NCBI GenBank assembly: GCA_021772615.1
Contig: JAJFLQ010000040.1
Location: forward strand, 62,001 to 126,000
DNA length: 64,000 nt
Direction: 5' to 3'
Source: Verrucomicrobiota bacterium
Lineage (GTDB): Bacteria > Verrucomicrobiota > Lentisphaeria > JABSQK01 > JAJFLO01
Below are positions 17,309 to 25,685 of the stretch, one piece after another. The notes beneath the pieces are model-generated. The model was not told where the DNA came from, ran no database searches, and saw only the letters and a program-made list of their open reading frames with translations. Both the position numbers and the translations under genes were made by a program. Numbering within the stretch: the first letter of the stretch is position 1; every line of letters begins with the position of its first letter.

Positions 17309-19314
17309 GATTCCTGAGGCGTATCTGTATCCGGCTTTAACTCGTCGCCCGCGGTCGATTCGACTGCAGCTTCTGTCGACGTCTCACCGGTGTCCCAATT
17401 CGAATGCCCTGCCAAAACAGGCATACCCAGAAGGTTGCGGATCTCGTTGCCGTCCATTGTCTCTTTGTCGAGCAGCGCCTTGCCCAGCATCTCCAGCTGG
17501 TCAGTGTGCCTGGTGAGAATGTCTTCTGCGCGGTTGGCGACTTCGTCAATAATGCGCTTCACCTCCATGTCGATTTCCCGCGCTGTAACCTCACTGTAAT
17601 CTTCGGATCGTGTAATATCCCGGCCGATGTAGATATGTTCCTCTCGGCCGTCGTAGTTGAGTAACCCGATCTTATCGCTCATCCCCCACACGCAAACCAT
17701 TCGCCGCGCTATCTGAGATGCTTGCTTGATATCCATGGCCGCGCCACTTGTGATGTCCTTAAAGATGATTTTTTCCGCATAGCGGCCACCCATCAACACG
17801 GTAAGTTCGTCCATTAGTTCTGATCGGCTCTGGGTGTATTTATCGTTCTCCGGGAGATGCATGGTCGCACCCAGATAGGCGTTGCCACGCGGGATAATCG
17901 TAACCTTATGCAGCGGAGTCGCATGCTCGCAATGCAGTCCCACCAGTGCGTGGCCCGCCTCGTGGTATGCTGTGACCTTGCGATCGTGGTCGTTGATCTT
18001 GCGGCTGCGACGCTCCTTGCCCCACCGGACCTTATCTCGGGCCTCTTCCATATCGCTCATTTCCACCGCTGTTTTCTCTGCCCGCGCAGCGATGAGCGCG
18101 GCCTCGTTGATCAGATTTGCCAGATCCGCGCCGCTGAAACCCGGCGTGCCGCGTGCGACGATATTGAAATCGACATTGTCGCTGATCTTGACTTTTTTCG
18201 CGTGGACATTGAGTATGCCGAGTCTACCCTTTACGTCCGGAAGGTCGATTGCGATCTGACGGTCAAAGCGTCCGGGGCGGAGGAGCGCGGTATCAAGGAC
18301 GTCCGGACGGTTGGTCGCGGCAACGACAATCACGCCGGTATTGCCGTCGAAGCCATCCATCTCAACAAGTAGTGCGTTCAGCGTTTGTTCGCGTTCGTCG
18401 TGACCGCCGCCGATTCCGCTGAAGCGGGAGCGGCCGACCGCGTCAATCTCATCGATGAATATGATACATGGCGCATTCTTTTTCGCCTGCTCAAACATAT
18501 CCCTTACACGGCTGGCGCCGACACCCACGAACATCTCCACAAAATCAGATCCACTGATATTGTAAAACGGAACTTCGGCTTCGCCGGCGATGGCACGGGC
18601 GAGCAATGTCTTGCCGGTACCCGGCGGCCCGACCATCAACACGCCTCGCGGTATTTTTCCGCCGAGTTTGTGGAATTTTTCAGGATCTTTGAGATAGTCG
18701 ATGATCTCCTCGACTTCCTCTTTTGCTTCCTCGATTCCGGACACGTCGGCAAACGTGACTTTGTCCAAATTCTGGTTGAGCTTGGCCCGGCTCCGTCCAA
18801 ATTGTAATGCGCTCTTGCCGGCACTCTTTATCTGTCGCGCGAACAGGATATAGATCACAATAACCAGGAGTATGATCGGCAGCAGCGACAGCATGAGATT
18901 GTTGAATACATTCGATACCGTCTTGGTGCTTCGGTTATCGCAATGCTGCCGCAGCATCTCATCAAGTGCGTCGGTGTAGGTGACCTCGACGCGAAAATTT
19001 TGAACCGGCGCACCTTCGGACTCTCGAAATGTCCCGGTGAGCGTGCGGCTGCTTGTCGCCTGGTCGTGATTAATCTCGACGGTTTCGACCCGGCCATCAA
19101 GCAGGAGCAGCTCGAATTTCGAGCTGCTGAGAAGTTCGGAGTCCTCGTGATTACGGAAATGGTAGAGTCCCACGGGAACTGCGATGAGAATGAGGAACCA
19201 AAAGATGAATGTCTGGAATGACGGCGGTGTAATCTTTAAGTCGGGTTTCCGACCCTTGCCGTCTTTGTTTTCCTCGCTGTTCGAGACGTCGTTTTTGCTC
19301 GGCTTTTCCGACAT
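17305..19314 (-). CDS. ftsH: ATP-dependent zinc metalloprotease FtsH
   Basis: 669 residues from ATG 19314. FtsH degrades membrane and regulatory proteins as a membrane-anchored hexamer. Two membrane helices (about 33-52 and 145-165) flank a periplasmic domain. The AAA module has GPPGTGKT (about 225) and [12 protein letters not shown], with SRH-type arginines after it. The M41 protease domain has the HEAGH zinc motif (about 450). The upstream in-frame start at 19353 is less likely, since GAAGGG stands eight bases before 19314. The C-tail is acidic. It is followed by the DUF167 gene with a 4-bp overlap. Its upstream 236-bp spacer holds no other gene. Confidence 0.97.
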   Translation of the reverse strand: MSEKPSKNDVSNSEENKDGKGRKPDLKITPPSFQTFIFWFLILIAVPVGLYHFRNHEDSELLSSSKFELLLLDGRVETVEINHDQATSSRTLTGTFRESEGAPVQNFRVEVTYTDALDEMLRQHCDNRSTKTVSNVFNNLMLSLLPIILLVIVIYILFARQIKSAGKSALQFGRSRAKLNQNLDKVTFADVSGIEEAKEEVEEIIDYLKDPEKFHKLGGKIPRGVLMVGPPGTGKTLLARAIAGEAEVPFYNISGSDFVEMFVGVGASRVRDMFEQAKKNAPCIIFIDEIDAVGRSRFSGIGGGHDEREQTLNALLVEMDGFDGNTGVIVVAATNRPDVLDTALLRPGRFDRQIAIDLPDVKGRLGILNVHAKKVKISDNVDFNIVARGTPGFSGADLANLINEAALIAARAEKTAVEMSDMEEARDKVRWGKERRSRKINDHDRKVTAYHEAGHALVGLHCEHATPLHKVTIIPRGNAYLGATMHLPENDKYTQSRSELMDELTVLMGGRYAEKIIFKDITSGAAMDIKQASQIARRMVCVWGMSDKIGLLNYDGREEHIYIGRDITRSEDYSEVTAREIDMEVKRIIDEVANRAEDILTRHTDQLEMLGKALLDKETMDGNEIRNLLGMPVLAGHSNWDTGETSTEAAVESTAGDELKPDTDTPQES

Positions 19315-19550
19315 GAAAATACCCTTCGTATAAATTCGGTGACTGTACGACAAACCGTTGCCGGTGCCGCAGCGAGGCCGGATTTCGCTGCCGGAGGGTT
19401 TGGCGATACGTTTACGTTATCAATTGAACGCGCGGAAGAGATGAAGTACAGGAGTAGAGGTGACTGGCGGTCTCAACCGGATGGATATTACTCTGGGATC
19501 AATGCTGACTCGACCCGCCGGATATCTGCAGGGATTTGACGGGATACGCC

Positions 19551-20072
19551 TTACATAAGTTTTCGCAATAAAATGAATGTGAGAATCAGTACGATCAGGC
19601 CCAACCCGGAGATCACGCTGTACAGTACAAGATTCGCTTTCTTGCCGTCCGATTTTTTCGCACCTTTTTTGAACGGATTAACATTCTCCAGTTCCTGAAT
19701 CTGCAGGCCGCCCGCGGTGTCTTCCAGGTTGATGCCGGTTTGAGAGTTCTGTCCGGACGTGACAGCCTCGTCGTCGCAATGAAACATAATTTCAATGCCT
19801 CCGACCTGCAGGATATCGCTGTGTACGAGCTTCTGATTCTCGACCCGCACGCCGTTTATACGGGTGCCGTTAGAACTGCCGAGATCAACAGCGCTGTAAC
19901 TCCCATCCGCGTTACGATGCAGTTCACAGTGTTTGCTGCTGACCGAGTTGTCCGGAATGTACACGGAATTGTCGTCGGTTCTGCCCAGCGTGTAAATCTC
20001 GTCTGTGAGTTCGAATAATTTCTCGCCGTTATAGGCTTCCGTCAAAACAATGAACTTGGGTGTAGATGCCAT
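19551..20072 (-). CDS. FHA-domain protein with C-terminal membrane anchor
   Basis: 173 residues. A forkhead-associated domain (about 25-95) shows YTLGRTDDNSVYIPD, SVSSKHCELH and DLGSSNGTRINGVRV, with the Arg, Ser and Asn that contact phosphothreonine. A linker (NPFKKGAKKSDGKK) leads to one hydrophobic helix at the C-terminus (LVLYSVISGLGLIVLILTFI), so the FHA domain faces the cytosol. Such proteins read the products of Hanks-type kinases, and one is encoded at 21622. The gene has its own strong promoter (20130-20157). Confidence 0.92.
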   Translation of the reverse strand: MASTPKFIVLTEAYNGEKLFELTDEIYTLGRTDDNSVYIPDNSVSSKHCELHRNADGSYSAVDLGSSNGTRINGVRVENQKLVHSDILQVGGIEIMFHCDDEAVTSGQNSQTGINLEDTAGGLQIQELENVNPFKKGAKKSDGKKANLVLYSVISGLGLIVLILTFILLRKLM

Positions 20073-20129
20073 ACGCCTGCCTGTCGCCCCGAATTATTCT
20101 TACGTGAGTTAAATTACCGAGAACCAGTT

Positions 20130-20157
20130 AATATAGAGTGATAATATCGCCTGTCAA
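20130..20157 (-). promoter_or_regulatory. Sigma70-like promoter of the FHA gene
   Basis: On the minus strand, a perfect TTGACA (-35, 20152-20157) and TATATT (-10, 20130-20135) are 16 bp apart. The -10 box lies 57 bp before the FHA start codon. The stretch 20158-20331 beyond it holds no gene or clear site. Confidence 0.68.
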
Positions 20158-20331
20158 AAACACACAGCGGGAAAAACGATCGTGGATCGCCCGTCCCCAT
20201 CGTGTGGACTCGGCGCGAATTCGTTTCAACCGCCATGTCATCGGCTGGGTTGGTTGCAGACCATTACAGTAGCCGGGCAATAATTTATCCAATAAACCGA
20301 TGAAACCTAGTTTAAATCAGATACATCAAAA

Positions 20332-20466
20332 TATAAAGTGTCAGCAACCGGTTGAACGGCGGGAAGCCGGGAAATTGGTGCGAGGTCTTGCCGGCGCGCC
20401 GCGATTCACACGGCAAATGCAGCGAATACGCTGTTTGCGCGCATGATTCCTCATGTTGGTGTGAAT
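20332..20466 (+). ncRNA. Putative structured leader RNA of pal (stem plus three-way junction)
   Basis: Within the 439-bp gap, pairings visible by eye form two modules. Module 1 is CGGCG/CGCCG (20357-20361 with 20397-20401) stacked on GCCGG/CCGGC (20366-20370 with 20391-20395). Module 2 is a perfect 8-bp outer stem ATTCACAC/GTGTGAAT (20404-20411 with 20459-20466). It encloses a 10-bp hairpin with a 2-nt bulge and AATA loop (20413-20438) and a 5-bp hairpin CATGA/TCATG with a TTCC loop (20442-20455). A TATAAA -10-like box stands at 20332-20337, with only a poor -35. The element ends 45 nt before the pal ATG, so it would be a 5' leader. It matches no riboswitch class I know. Confidence 0.45.
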
Positions 20467-20511
20467 AGAAAACTGTAAATAACGACGAATTAATTTGGGA
20501 ATGCATTGCTT

Positions 20512-21153
20512 ATGCAGAATTGGAGAGTTTGGCTGGCCGTGCCGCTCATTATAGGTGTTGGAATGCTGTCTTCCTGCCGGACCCGCGGGCCGAATATCGA
20601 CAGAGGCTATTATCCGGGGAATGTGAAGAAGGGCGGCTCCGACCAACCTGTTCGCTCTCGGTCGAATACGGGATCCGGCAATTCAATGCCGCTTGACAAC
20701 GATTGGTTTGATCAGCAAAAAGAAAGCGCGGCAGTGCATACCACCGAGTCGTGGTCGCCTTTCTCAGCGCAGCCGATGGCTACTGCGGATCTGCCCTTTG
20801 CGGAAATCGATCGTCGATGGGACTCGATCTATTTTGCTTACAATCAGATCTTTATCGGCGAGACAGAGAGGCAAAAACTTGAGATGCTGGCCGATTACCT
20901 GATGGACAATCAGGAATTTCACCTATTGGTAGAAGGTCACTGTGACGAACGCGGCAGTGAAGAATTCAATCGATCATTAGGTGAAAAACGGGCCATTGCA
21001 GTCCGCGACTATCTCGCGGGCATTGGCGTTGACGGTATGCGAATTCGTACGATCTCGTACGGAGAAGACAGGCCCGCCGATTCCGGCTTGACGGAAACGG
21101 CCTATCGACTTAACCGCCGCGCAGAATTGGTTATCGGCGTGCCGCCGCGTTGA
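20512..21153 (+). CDS. pal: Peptidoglycan-associated lipoprotein Pal (OmpA C-terminal domain)
   Basis: 213 residues. A signal peptide ends in the lipobox MLSSC (Cys near residue 22), so the protein is lipidated. A flexible linker of about 75 residues leads to an OmpA-like domain with VEGHCDERGSEEFNRSLGEKRA and the final RRAELVI, which binds diaminopimelate-type peptidoglycan. Pal tethers the outer membrane to the wall, normally with TolA, TolB, TolQ and TolR. None of those is in this window. The ATG at 20512 begins the signal peptide directly; a TTG at 20506 is an alternative. The leader carries the structured element at 20357-20466. Confidence 0.95.
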   Translation: MQNWRVWLAVPLIIGVGMLSSCRTRGPNIDRGYYPGNVKKGGSDQPVRSRSNTGSGNSMPLDNDWFDQQKESAAVHTTESWSPFSAQPMATADLPFAEIDRRWDSIYFAYNQIFIGETERQKLEMLADYLMDNQEFHLLVEGHCDERGSEEFNRSLGEKRAIAVRDYLAGIGVDGMRIRTISYGEDRPADSGLTETAYRLNRRAELVIGVPPR

Positions 21154-21323
21154 GCACATCTTTCTCGTCGCGGTTGCCGTTGTGGTCTCCCGCCTTTTGC
21201 ACGCCGCAATTTCTGGAAATCGTGCTCAAGTGCATTGATCAGCGCGCAAAACGCGTTAGTTTACAACTGGTTTTTACTTTTTGGGTGTTGTCGCCACAAC
21301 GCCAGCATCTGAAATATATCATG

Positions 21324-21365
21324 ATACCGGCGGACGGGTTCGCCTGAAGCCGACGGTATTTTCTG
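21324..21365 (+). terminator. Possible terminator after pal
   Basis: ATACCG (21324-21329) pairs with CGGTAT (21354-21359). Inside lies a CGGG/CCTG stem capped by TTCG, and a short T-run (TTTTCT) follows. The stem is interrupted and the T-run is weak. The element is 170 bp past the pal stop. Confidence 0.35.
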
Positions 21366-21621
21366 ACCAATGGCGTCATCCTGGGGGGCGATTCGCTCGG
21401 CCCGCAATGTAAGATTGTTGTCGCGGGCCGGGGTCGCAGGAGGGCATGTTCACCATTAATCAAAAGGTGCCGAAAAGAAATTCGGATCACGTACGGATGT
21501 CGTTGTTGCGACTTCGACGCGTACAATACCCGATTGATGTTGGTGTCTGTCCGCTTCCTGCGGCAGGCTCCAAACGTGACAACTGCCGGTCGTGTACCGG
21601 TACTAGGGTTCTGTTGATACG
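21366..21621 (+). other. Non-coding interval before the kinase gene
   Basis: No coding frame with family similarity is seen between pal and the kinase. The interval contains a perfect 8-bp inverted repeat CGGCCCGC/GCGGGCCG (21398-21405 with 21423-21430) with an outer GCGA/TCGC pair, and a TACAAT -10-like box at 21522-21527 without a matching -35. Together these could be a leader structure and start site for the kinase gene. Confidence 0.35.
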
Positions 21622-22602
21622 ATGAATATGACATGCCGTCATTGTAACACCAGCATCAATATGCCGAGTGAGAGTATCGAAGGCATATTCCGATGCCCCA
21701 AGTGTAAAAAGCTCAATATCCTTCTCGGCACACGCCATTACCAGACGATTCCGTTCGGCGATTATGAATTGCTCGAGGAGGTCGGTGAAGGCGCGAATGC
21801 GATCGTTTGCAAAGCAAAGAAAAACAGTACTGGCGACATCAAGGCCGTAAAGTTGTTTCATTCCGAAACAAATGTTGACAGTCTTTCCAAGCGAGAATTT
21901 CTCCGTGAGATTGAGTTTTCGATCGAACTCGAGCACAAGAATATCGTTAAGACCATACTCGGAGACGAAGTAGAGGGCATTCTCTACATCGAGCTCGAAT
22001 ATATCGACGGTATCAATCTGGCGCAGTATCTCGAGCATTACGGCGCGATGGATCAATTCGAGGCGTTGAATGTCGGCACCAATGTCGCATACGCGCTGGA
22101 TTTCGTGTGGTCCAATTACCTCTCCATACATCGCGACATAAAGCCACAGAATATCATGCTCGACCGTCAGGGAAACGTTAAGGTGTGCGACTTCGGCATG
22201 GTAACGGCCCATGAGGACGCTGCGGTGGATATCAGTGCGGTTGAGGGTACACCGTATTATCTCAGCCCCGAATGTGTCATTGATGGTTCCTATCAGGACA
22301 ACCGGTCTGATATATACTCGCTGGGAGCAACCCTCTATCATGTCGTAACCGATGTTCCGCCTTTTGATTATGACTCATTGATGGAAGTAATCAATGCGCG
22401 CATAAATGAAGAGCCGCCGGATATCCGCTCGGTGATGCCCGAATGCGATCAGCACGTTGCCGAGGTGATCAAGACCATGATGGCAAAAGATCCGGATGAG
22501 CGTTACGTGACCGCCTATGAATGCCTGGAGGATATGCTGCGTGTACAAAATGGTGACCATCCGATCCTGGTGGACAAATCCCGACTGAAGACGAATTTCT
22601 AG
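21622..22602 (+). CDS. Hanks-type Ser/Thr protein kinase with N-terminal zinc ribbon
   Basis: 326 residues. The first 30 residues carry CRHC and CPKC pairs, a zinc ribbon. The kinase domain follows: glycine loop VGEGANAIV (about 54), Lys in IKAVKLF, catalytic HRDIKPQNIM (about 170), DFG (about 189), and SPE in place of APE. It ends shortly after the kinase fold with no membrane helix, so it is soluble. The zinc-ribbon-plus-kinase layout is frequent in PVC-type bacteria. FHA proteins at 19551 and 62728 are plausible readers of its phosphothreonine marks. Start: ATG 21622; an in-frame ATG two codons later is possible. Confidence 0.94.
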   Translation: MNMTCRHCNTSINMPSESIEGIFRCPKCKKLNILLGTRHYQTIPFGDYELLEEVGEGANAIVCKAKKNSTGDIKAVKLFHSETNVDSLSKREFLREIEFSIELEHKNIVKTILGDEVEGILYIELEYIDGINLAQYLEHYGAMDQFEALNVGTNVAYALDFVWSNYLSIHRDIKPQNIMLDRQGNVKVCDFGMVTAHEDAAVDISAVEGTPYYLSPECVIDGSYQDNRSDIYSLGATLYHVVTDVPPFDYDSLMEVINARINEEPPDIRSVMPECDQHVAEVIKTMMAKDPDERYVTAYECLEDMLRVQNGDHPILVDKSRLKTNF

Positions 22603-22779
22603 CGGCCCTGAAAATTCTGCGATTCTGTGACTGTATCGTCTGCGCGTCTTCGGGCCGTTCGGCAATGCCTGATCGCGATTACACGCTGGCTTTGTCTCCT
22701 TTCGCCGCCGGCTTTGCCGGGACCTGCTATTCTCCGCCAATCATCAATTCGCAGTGCGACCTAACGTCATGAAACCGTC

Positions 22780-23928
22780 ATGAGAGCAATCTACGCATTT
22801 TCCGGTGATCCGATTACAAATGGACACATAGATGTGGTTCGTCGCGCAGCCCGGACGTATGACGAAGTCGTGGTTGCTATAGGCGAGAACCCGCACAAGC
22901 AGGGACAATATCTATTCAGCACGGCGGAACGGCTCCGCCTTGCGGCAAATTCCCTCTCTCGCTTCAAGAATGTGACCTGTGTCTCGTTCGGCGGTCTTCT
23001 GGGCGAGTACGCCTACCGCAATAGCTTCGATGTTATAATCAAGGGGGTCCGAAACAATACCGATCTGGAAGGCGAATTGGTGCAATTCGCTGTGAACGAG
23101 ACACTCCACCCTGCTGTCGACACAGTATTTTTTCCAACACGCAGCAGCTTGTCTCATATCAGCTCGGGGGTGGTGAAGGCCATTGTTGCCGAAGGCGGGG
23201 ACGTCAGTAAATATTGTCCGCTGATGGTGAAGGAGGAGTTGGAAAAGAAGATCTTGGGAAAGTTTATCATCGGTGTCGCCGGCGGCATAGCAGCCGGTAA
23301 GACACATGTGGCAAAGAAGCTCGTAACCAGACTGGGCCACGATCTGACGGCATCCTACGTCAGCCTGGATTCTATCGGGCATCATGTTCTGGAGCGTTCC
23401 GACAGCATTATTTACCAGAAGACCCGTGAACGTATTGCGGGTATCTTCGGGTCTCAGATATTGAGGAAAAACGGGTCGATCGATCGACGTGCACTTGGCA
23501 AAATCGTCTTTAACGATCCAGCGGCCCTGGCGCTTCTCGACGACATCATGCACGAGCCCATGATGGCGCGGCTGTACGAGGAGACGCGCACATTGCCGGT
23601 TGGCGTGGTCATTATTGAAGGCGCTATCTTAATCGAGGCCAACTGGACCAATCTGGTGAATAACAACGTTCTCCTGGTGAACGCAACGAATGCGATTCGT
23701 CTTCAAAGACTCACGCGGCGCGCAGGCATCTCCAAGGACGAAGCGTTGGTAAAGATTGACCGTCAAATATCGCAAAAACGGCGGGAAAGCATAATGAAGG
23801 AACGCATTAGTGAGCATGGATGGGGGAGGTTTTGGAAGCTCACTAATAACGGCAGGGATGTCTCCCTGGAGGCGATCGCCAAAGAGATCGTGGGAATCTA
23901 TGTGAACCACTCGGGAGCCGATAATTAA
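22780..23928 (+). CDS. coaD: Fused phosphopantetheine adenylyltransferase/dephospho-CoA kinase (CoaD-CoaE)
   Basis: 382 residues, about the sum of both enzymes. Residues 1-160 are CoaD-like: GDPITNGHID in place of the usual SFDPITNGH, IKGVRNNTDLEGE, and SSLSHISSGVVKAI with EGGDVSKYCP. After a short KEELEKKIL linker, residues 160-380 are CoaE-like: FIIGVAGGIAAGKTHVAKKL (P-loop), IIEGAILIEANW, and IRLQRLTRR with an Arg-rich lid. Together they would convert 4'-phosphopantetheine to CoA in one polypeptide. There is no frame break or internal start signal. The order, adenylyltransferase then kinase, is the same as in animal CoA synthase. The tRNA-Asp gene follows on the other strand. Confidence 0.9.
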   Translation: MRAIYAFSGDPITNGHIDVVRRAARTYDEVVVAIGENPHKQGQYLFSTAERLRLAANSLSRFKNVTCVSFGGLLGEYAYRNSFDVIIKGVRNNTDLEGELVQFAVNETLHPAVDTVFFPTRSSLSHISSGVVKAIVAEGGDVSKYCPLMVKEELEKKILGKFIIGVAGGIAAGKTHVAKKLVTRLGHDLTASYVSLDSIGHHVLERSDSIIYQKTRERIAGIFGSQILRKNGSIDRRALGKIVFNDPAALALLDDIMHEPMMARLYEETRTLPVGVVIIEGAILIEANWTNLVNNNVLLVNATNAIRLQRLTRRAGISKDEALVKIDRQISQKRRESIMKERISEHGWGRFWKLTNNGRDVSLEAIAKEIVGIYVNHSGADN

Positions 23929-23929
23929 A

Positions 23930-24006
23930 TGGCGGGGTTGACGGGATTCGAACCCGCGACCTCCACAGTGACAGTGTGGTGCTCTAACCAGTTGCGCTAC
24001 AACCCC
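23930..24006 (-). tRNA. tRNA-Asp (anticodon GTC)
   Basis: 77 nt on the minus strand. The acceptor stem is GGGGTTG/CAACCCC, the D-loop is TAGCGCAACTGGTTAGAGC, and the anticodon loop CTGTCAC (GTC) sits in a CCACA/TGTGG stem. The T-arm is CGGGTTCGAATCCCG, followed by discriminator G and an encoded CCA. It lies one base past the coaD-coaE stop, antisense to that gene. Confidence 0.95.
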
Positions 24007-24131
24007 GGTTTCAACTAAGATTCCAATCTTCGCAAGCAGACCTAGAACTTAATTTTGTCCGGCAATGTTACAAGTCACGTTTTCGTTTTTGCCAGTTTTT
24101 TTTTGAACCAATCGATTCAGCCCGGGTCTTC

Positions 24132-25046
24132 ATGATAATGACGGTAATTTGGCGGTATTCATTGATCGTCGCCGCAACCAGCTTATTGCTGGCAATAACG
24201 ATAGCAGGCAGATCGGAGGAGGTTTCCCCCACTACCGGCGTTGTAACGGCGAATAAGCTGAACGTACGCGCGAAGCCCGGTGTTAAGTACGAAATTGTGT
24301 CGTTTCTGGTAAAGGGCGGAATCGTCAATGTCGTGGAAAGATCCGGCGAGTGGTACGGTATCCGCGCTCCGGACCAGACGGAGGCATGGGTGGCGGCCAA
24401 CCAGATCGACGATGGCGTCGTAACGGAAGAGCGCGCACCTGTATATTCCGGCCCGGGAACATTATTTTCGGTTTACGCTTATTGCGATGCCGGCGACCGT
24501 GTCACCGTTTTGAATTCGCGAGACGAGAAGTGGACACGTATCGAACCGCCATCGGATGCACTGGTCTGGGTTCATGGCGCCTATCTGATGGTTGCGGCCG
24601 AAGCCGAATCCGATACCACGCCGGCAACATTGCCCACGGTTGTGACGGATGACAGCGACATTGCGGCGCGCGAGGAAAGTGACGACGCGGAAGGGATCGA
24701 TGATGCCGATAAAACTGCGGACGCGTCGGCGAACGAGGACGCGGTTCGGATCCACCCGATTTCGATAAGGCCGCTGGAATATAAAGTCAATTATTTAGGT
24801 GATAAGAAAAGTATTGCGAAAACAGGCACAGTCATCCCACTGGATGGCAAACATTTTCCATTCAAGTATGCCCTGGCTGTGGACATCGATTCGCAGTATT
24901 ATCCCATGGCGTACCTCAATGTCGAGTATGATGTGATCGAGGAGTGGGTTTGGAAAAAGGTCAGTCTGGTGGGAACGCAGCGGTGGGCACGTGGGTGGCC
25001 CCGACCCCTGATTGAGATCGATACCCTGGAGCTTGCCGGGAATTAA
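24132..25046 (+). CDS. Secreted protein with two bacterial SH3 domains
   Basis: 304 residues. A signal peptide spans about residues 1-27. Two SH3b-type repeats follow: TANKLNVRAKPGVKYEIV...EWYGI (about 36-92), then ERAPVYSGPGTLFSVYAY...WTRI (about 98-152). After an acidic, Ala/Asp-rich linker (about 160-205), a C-terminal domain of about 90 residues (IRPLEYKVNYLG to the end) has no recognised fold. SH3b domains usually bind cell-wall peptides, so a wall-associated role is likely. An ATG six bases downstream could also serve as start. RNase P RNA lies 123 bp downstream. Confidence 0.8.
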   Translation: MIMTVIWRYSLIVAATSLLLAITIAGRSEEVSPTTGVVTANKLNVRAKPGVKYEIVSFLVKGGIVNVVERSGEWYGIRAPDQTEAWVAANQIDDGVVTEERAPVYSGPGTLFSVYAYCDAGDRVTVLNSRDEKWTRIEPPSDALVWVHGAYLMVAAEAESDTTPATLPTVVTDDSDIAAREESDDAEGIDDADKTADASANEDAVRIHPISIRPLEYKVNYLGDKKSIAKTGTVIPLDGKHFPFKYALAVDIDSQYYPMAYLNVEYDVIEEWVWKKVSLVGTQRWARGWPRPLIEIDTLELAGN

Positions 25047-25169
25047 TCCGGCGTATGCGTTCGCAGCTGTTTCGATCGCGCTGATTACAACAGGGATATG
25101 GGCACGGCGGTAGTTCTCGCGACACCGCAGGTAAACGGACTTATTTACCCGCGTGCCTTCAAAAATTTT

Positions 25170-25570
25170 GGTATCGGCGGGGGACGGCCGCTGCATGACT
25201 TACGGTGATGCAGAGGAAAGTCCGGACTCCGTAGAGCAGGGAATCCCGGAGAAATCCGGGATGTCGCGGACGATATGCCGCGATAAGGCCAGTGCCACAG
25301 AAAATATACCGTCTTGCCGTAGTACGGCAGGATAAGGGTGAAAAGGTGGAGTAAGAGCCCACCGGGTCCTCGCGCAAGTGGGATCGCATGGTAAACCCTT
25401 CCCGGAGCAAGGTCAAATAGAGAACAAGGCATTGCTCGTGCCGCCCCGGTTCGGGATATGTTCCGGGTAGACCGCAAAGATAAATGGTCGTCGCTCACCG
25501 ACTGATTATGCCGTATTGACGGCCATGAACAGCCAGCGAGTACAGAATCCGGCTTATACCCGCCGATACC
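25170..25570 (+). ncRNA. rnpB: RNase P RNA, bacterial type A
   Basis: About 401 nt. The catalytic RNA trims tRNA 5' leaders. Conserved blocks in order are GAGGAAAGTCCGGACTCC (about 25213), AGGGTGAAAAGG and AGTAAGAGCCCACCG (25335-25362), GGTAAACCC (about 25410), AGACCGCAAAGATAAATGG (about 25469) and ACAGAATCCGGCTTAT (25542-25557). The 5' end GGTATCGGCGGG and the 3' end CCCGCCGATACC pair in a perfect 12-bp P1 helix, which fixes both ends. A run of seven T follows directly. Just upstream, a GGTAAA/TTTACC hairpin lies before the 5' end. Confidence 0.96.
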
Positions 25571-25577
25571 TTTTTTT
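25559..25577 (+). terminator. T-run terminator of rnpB
   Basis: The 3' strand of the P1 helix (25559-25570) is followed immediately by TTTTTTT (25571-25577). The nearby GC-rich pairing plus U-tract would end the transcript at the mature 3' end. Confidence 0.6.
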
Positions 25578-25685
25578 CGCCGCGCCCGAGGCATCCCAAA
25601 CATTCCGGTTGTGTTTTACTCTGGCCAAGCCGGCATGTAGGATTGATGAGATACGGGCGACGGTCCAACATATACAAGTGTTACG

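Noticed and set aside
20366..20411. Cobalamin-riboswitch-like words (GGGAA, GGTG, CGCGCCGCG) before pal
   Set aside because: The B12 box (AGTCAGGA-type) and the P4-P6 core are missing, and the downstream gene has no link to B12. It is kept only as an unclassified structured leader.
21487..22341. 284-codon frame on the minus strand
   Set aside because: It is antisense to the kinase gene, whose catalytic motifs are intact. The reverse product shows no domain.
22912..23553. 213-codon frame on the minus strand
   Set aside because: It is antisense to the coaD-coaE fusion, with no recognisable features.
24061..24105. GGCAA/TTGCC with a T-run after tRNA-Asp as a terminator for coaD-coaE
   Set aside because: The loop is over 20 nt with only five base pairs, so the stem is too weak despite the T-run.
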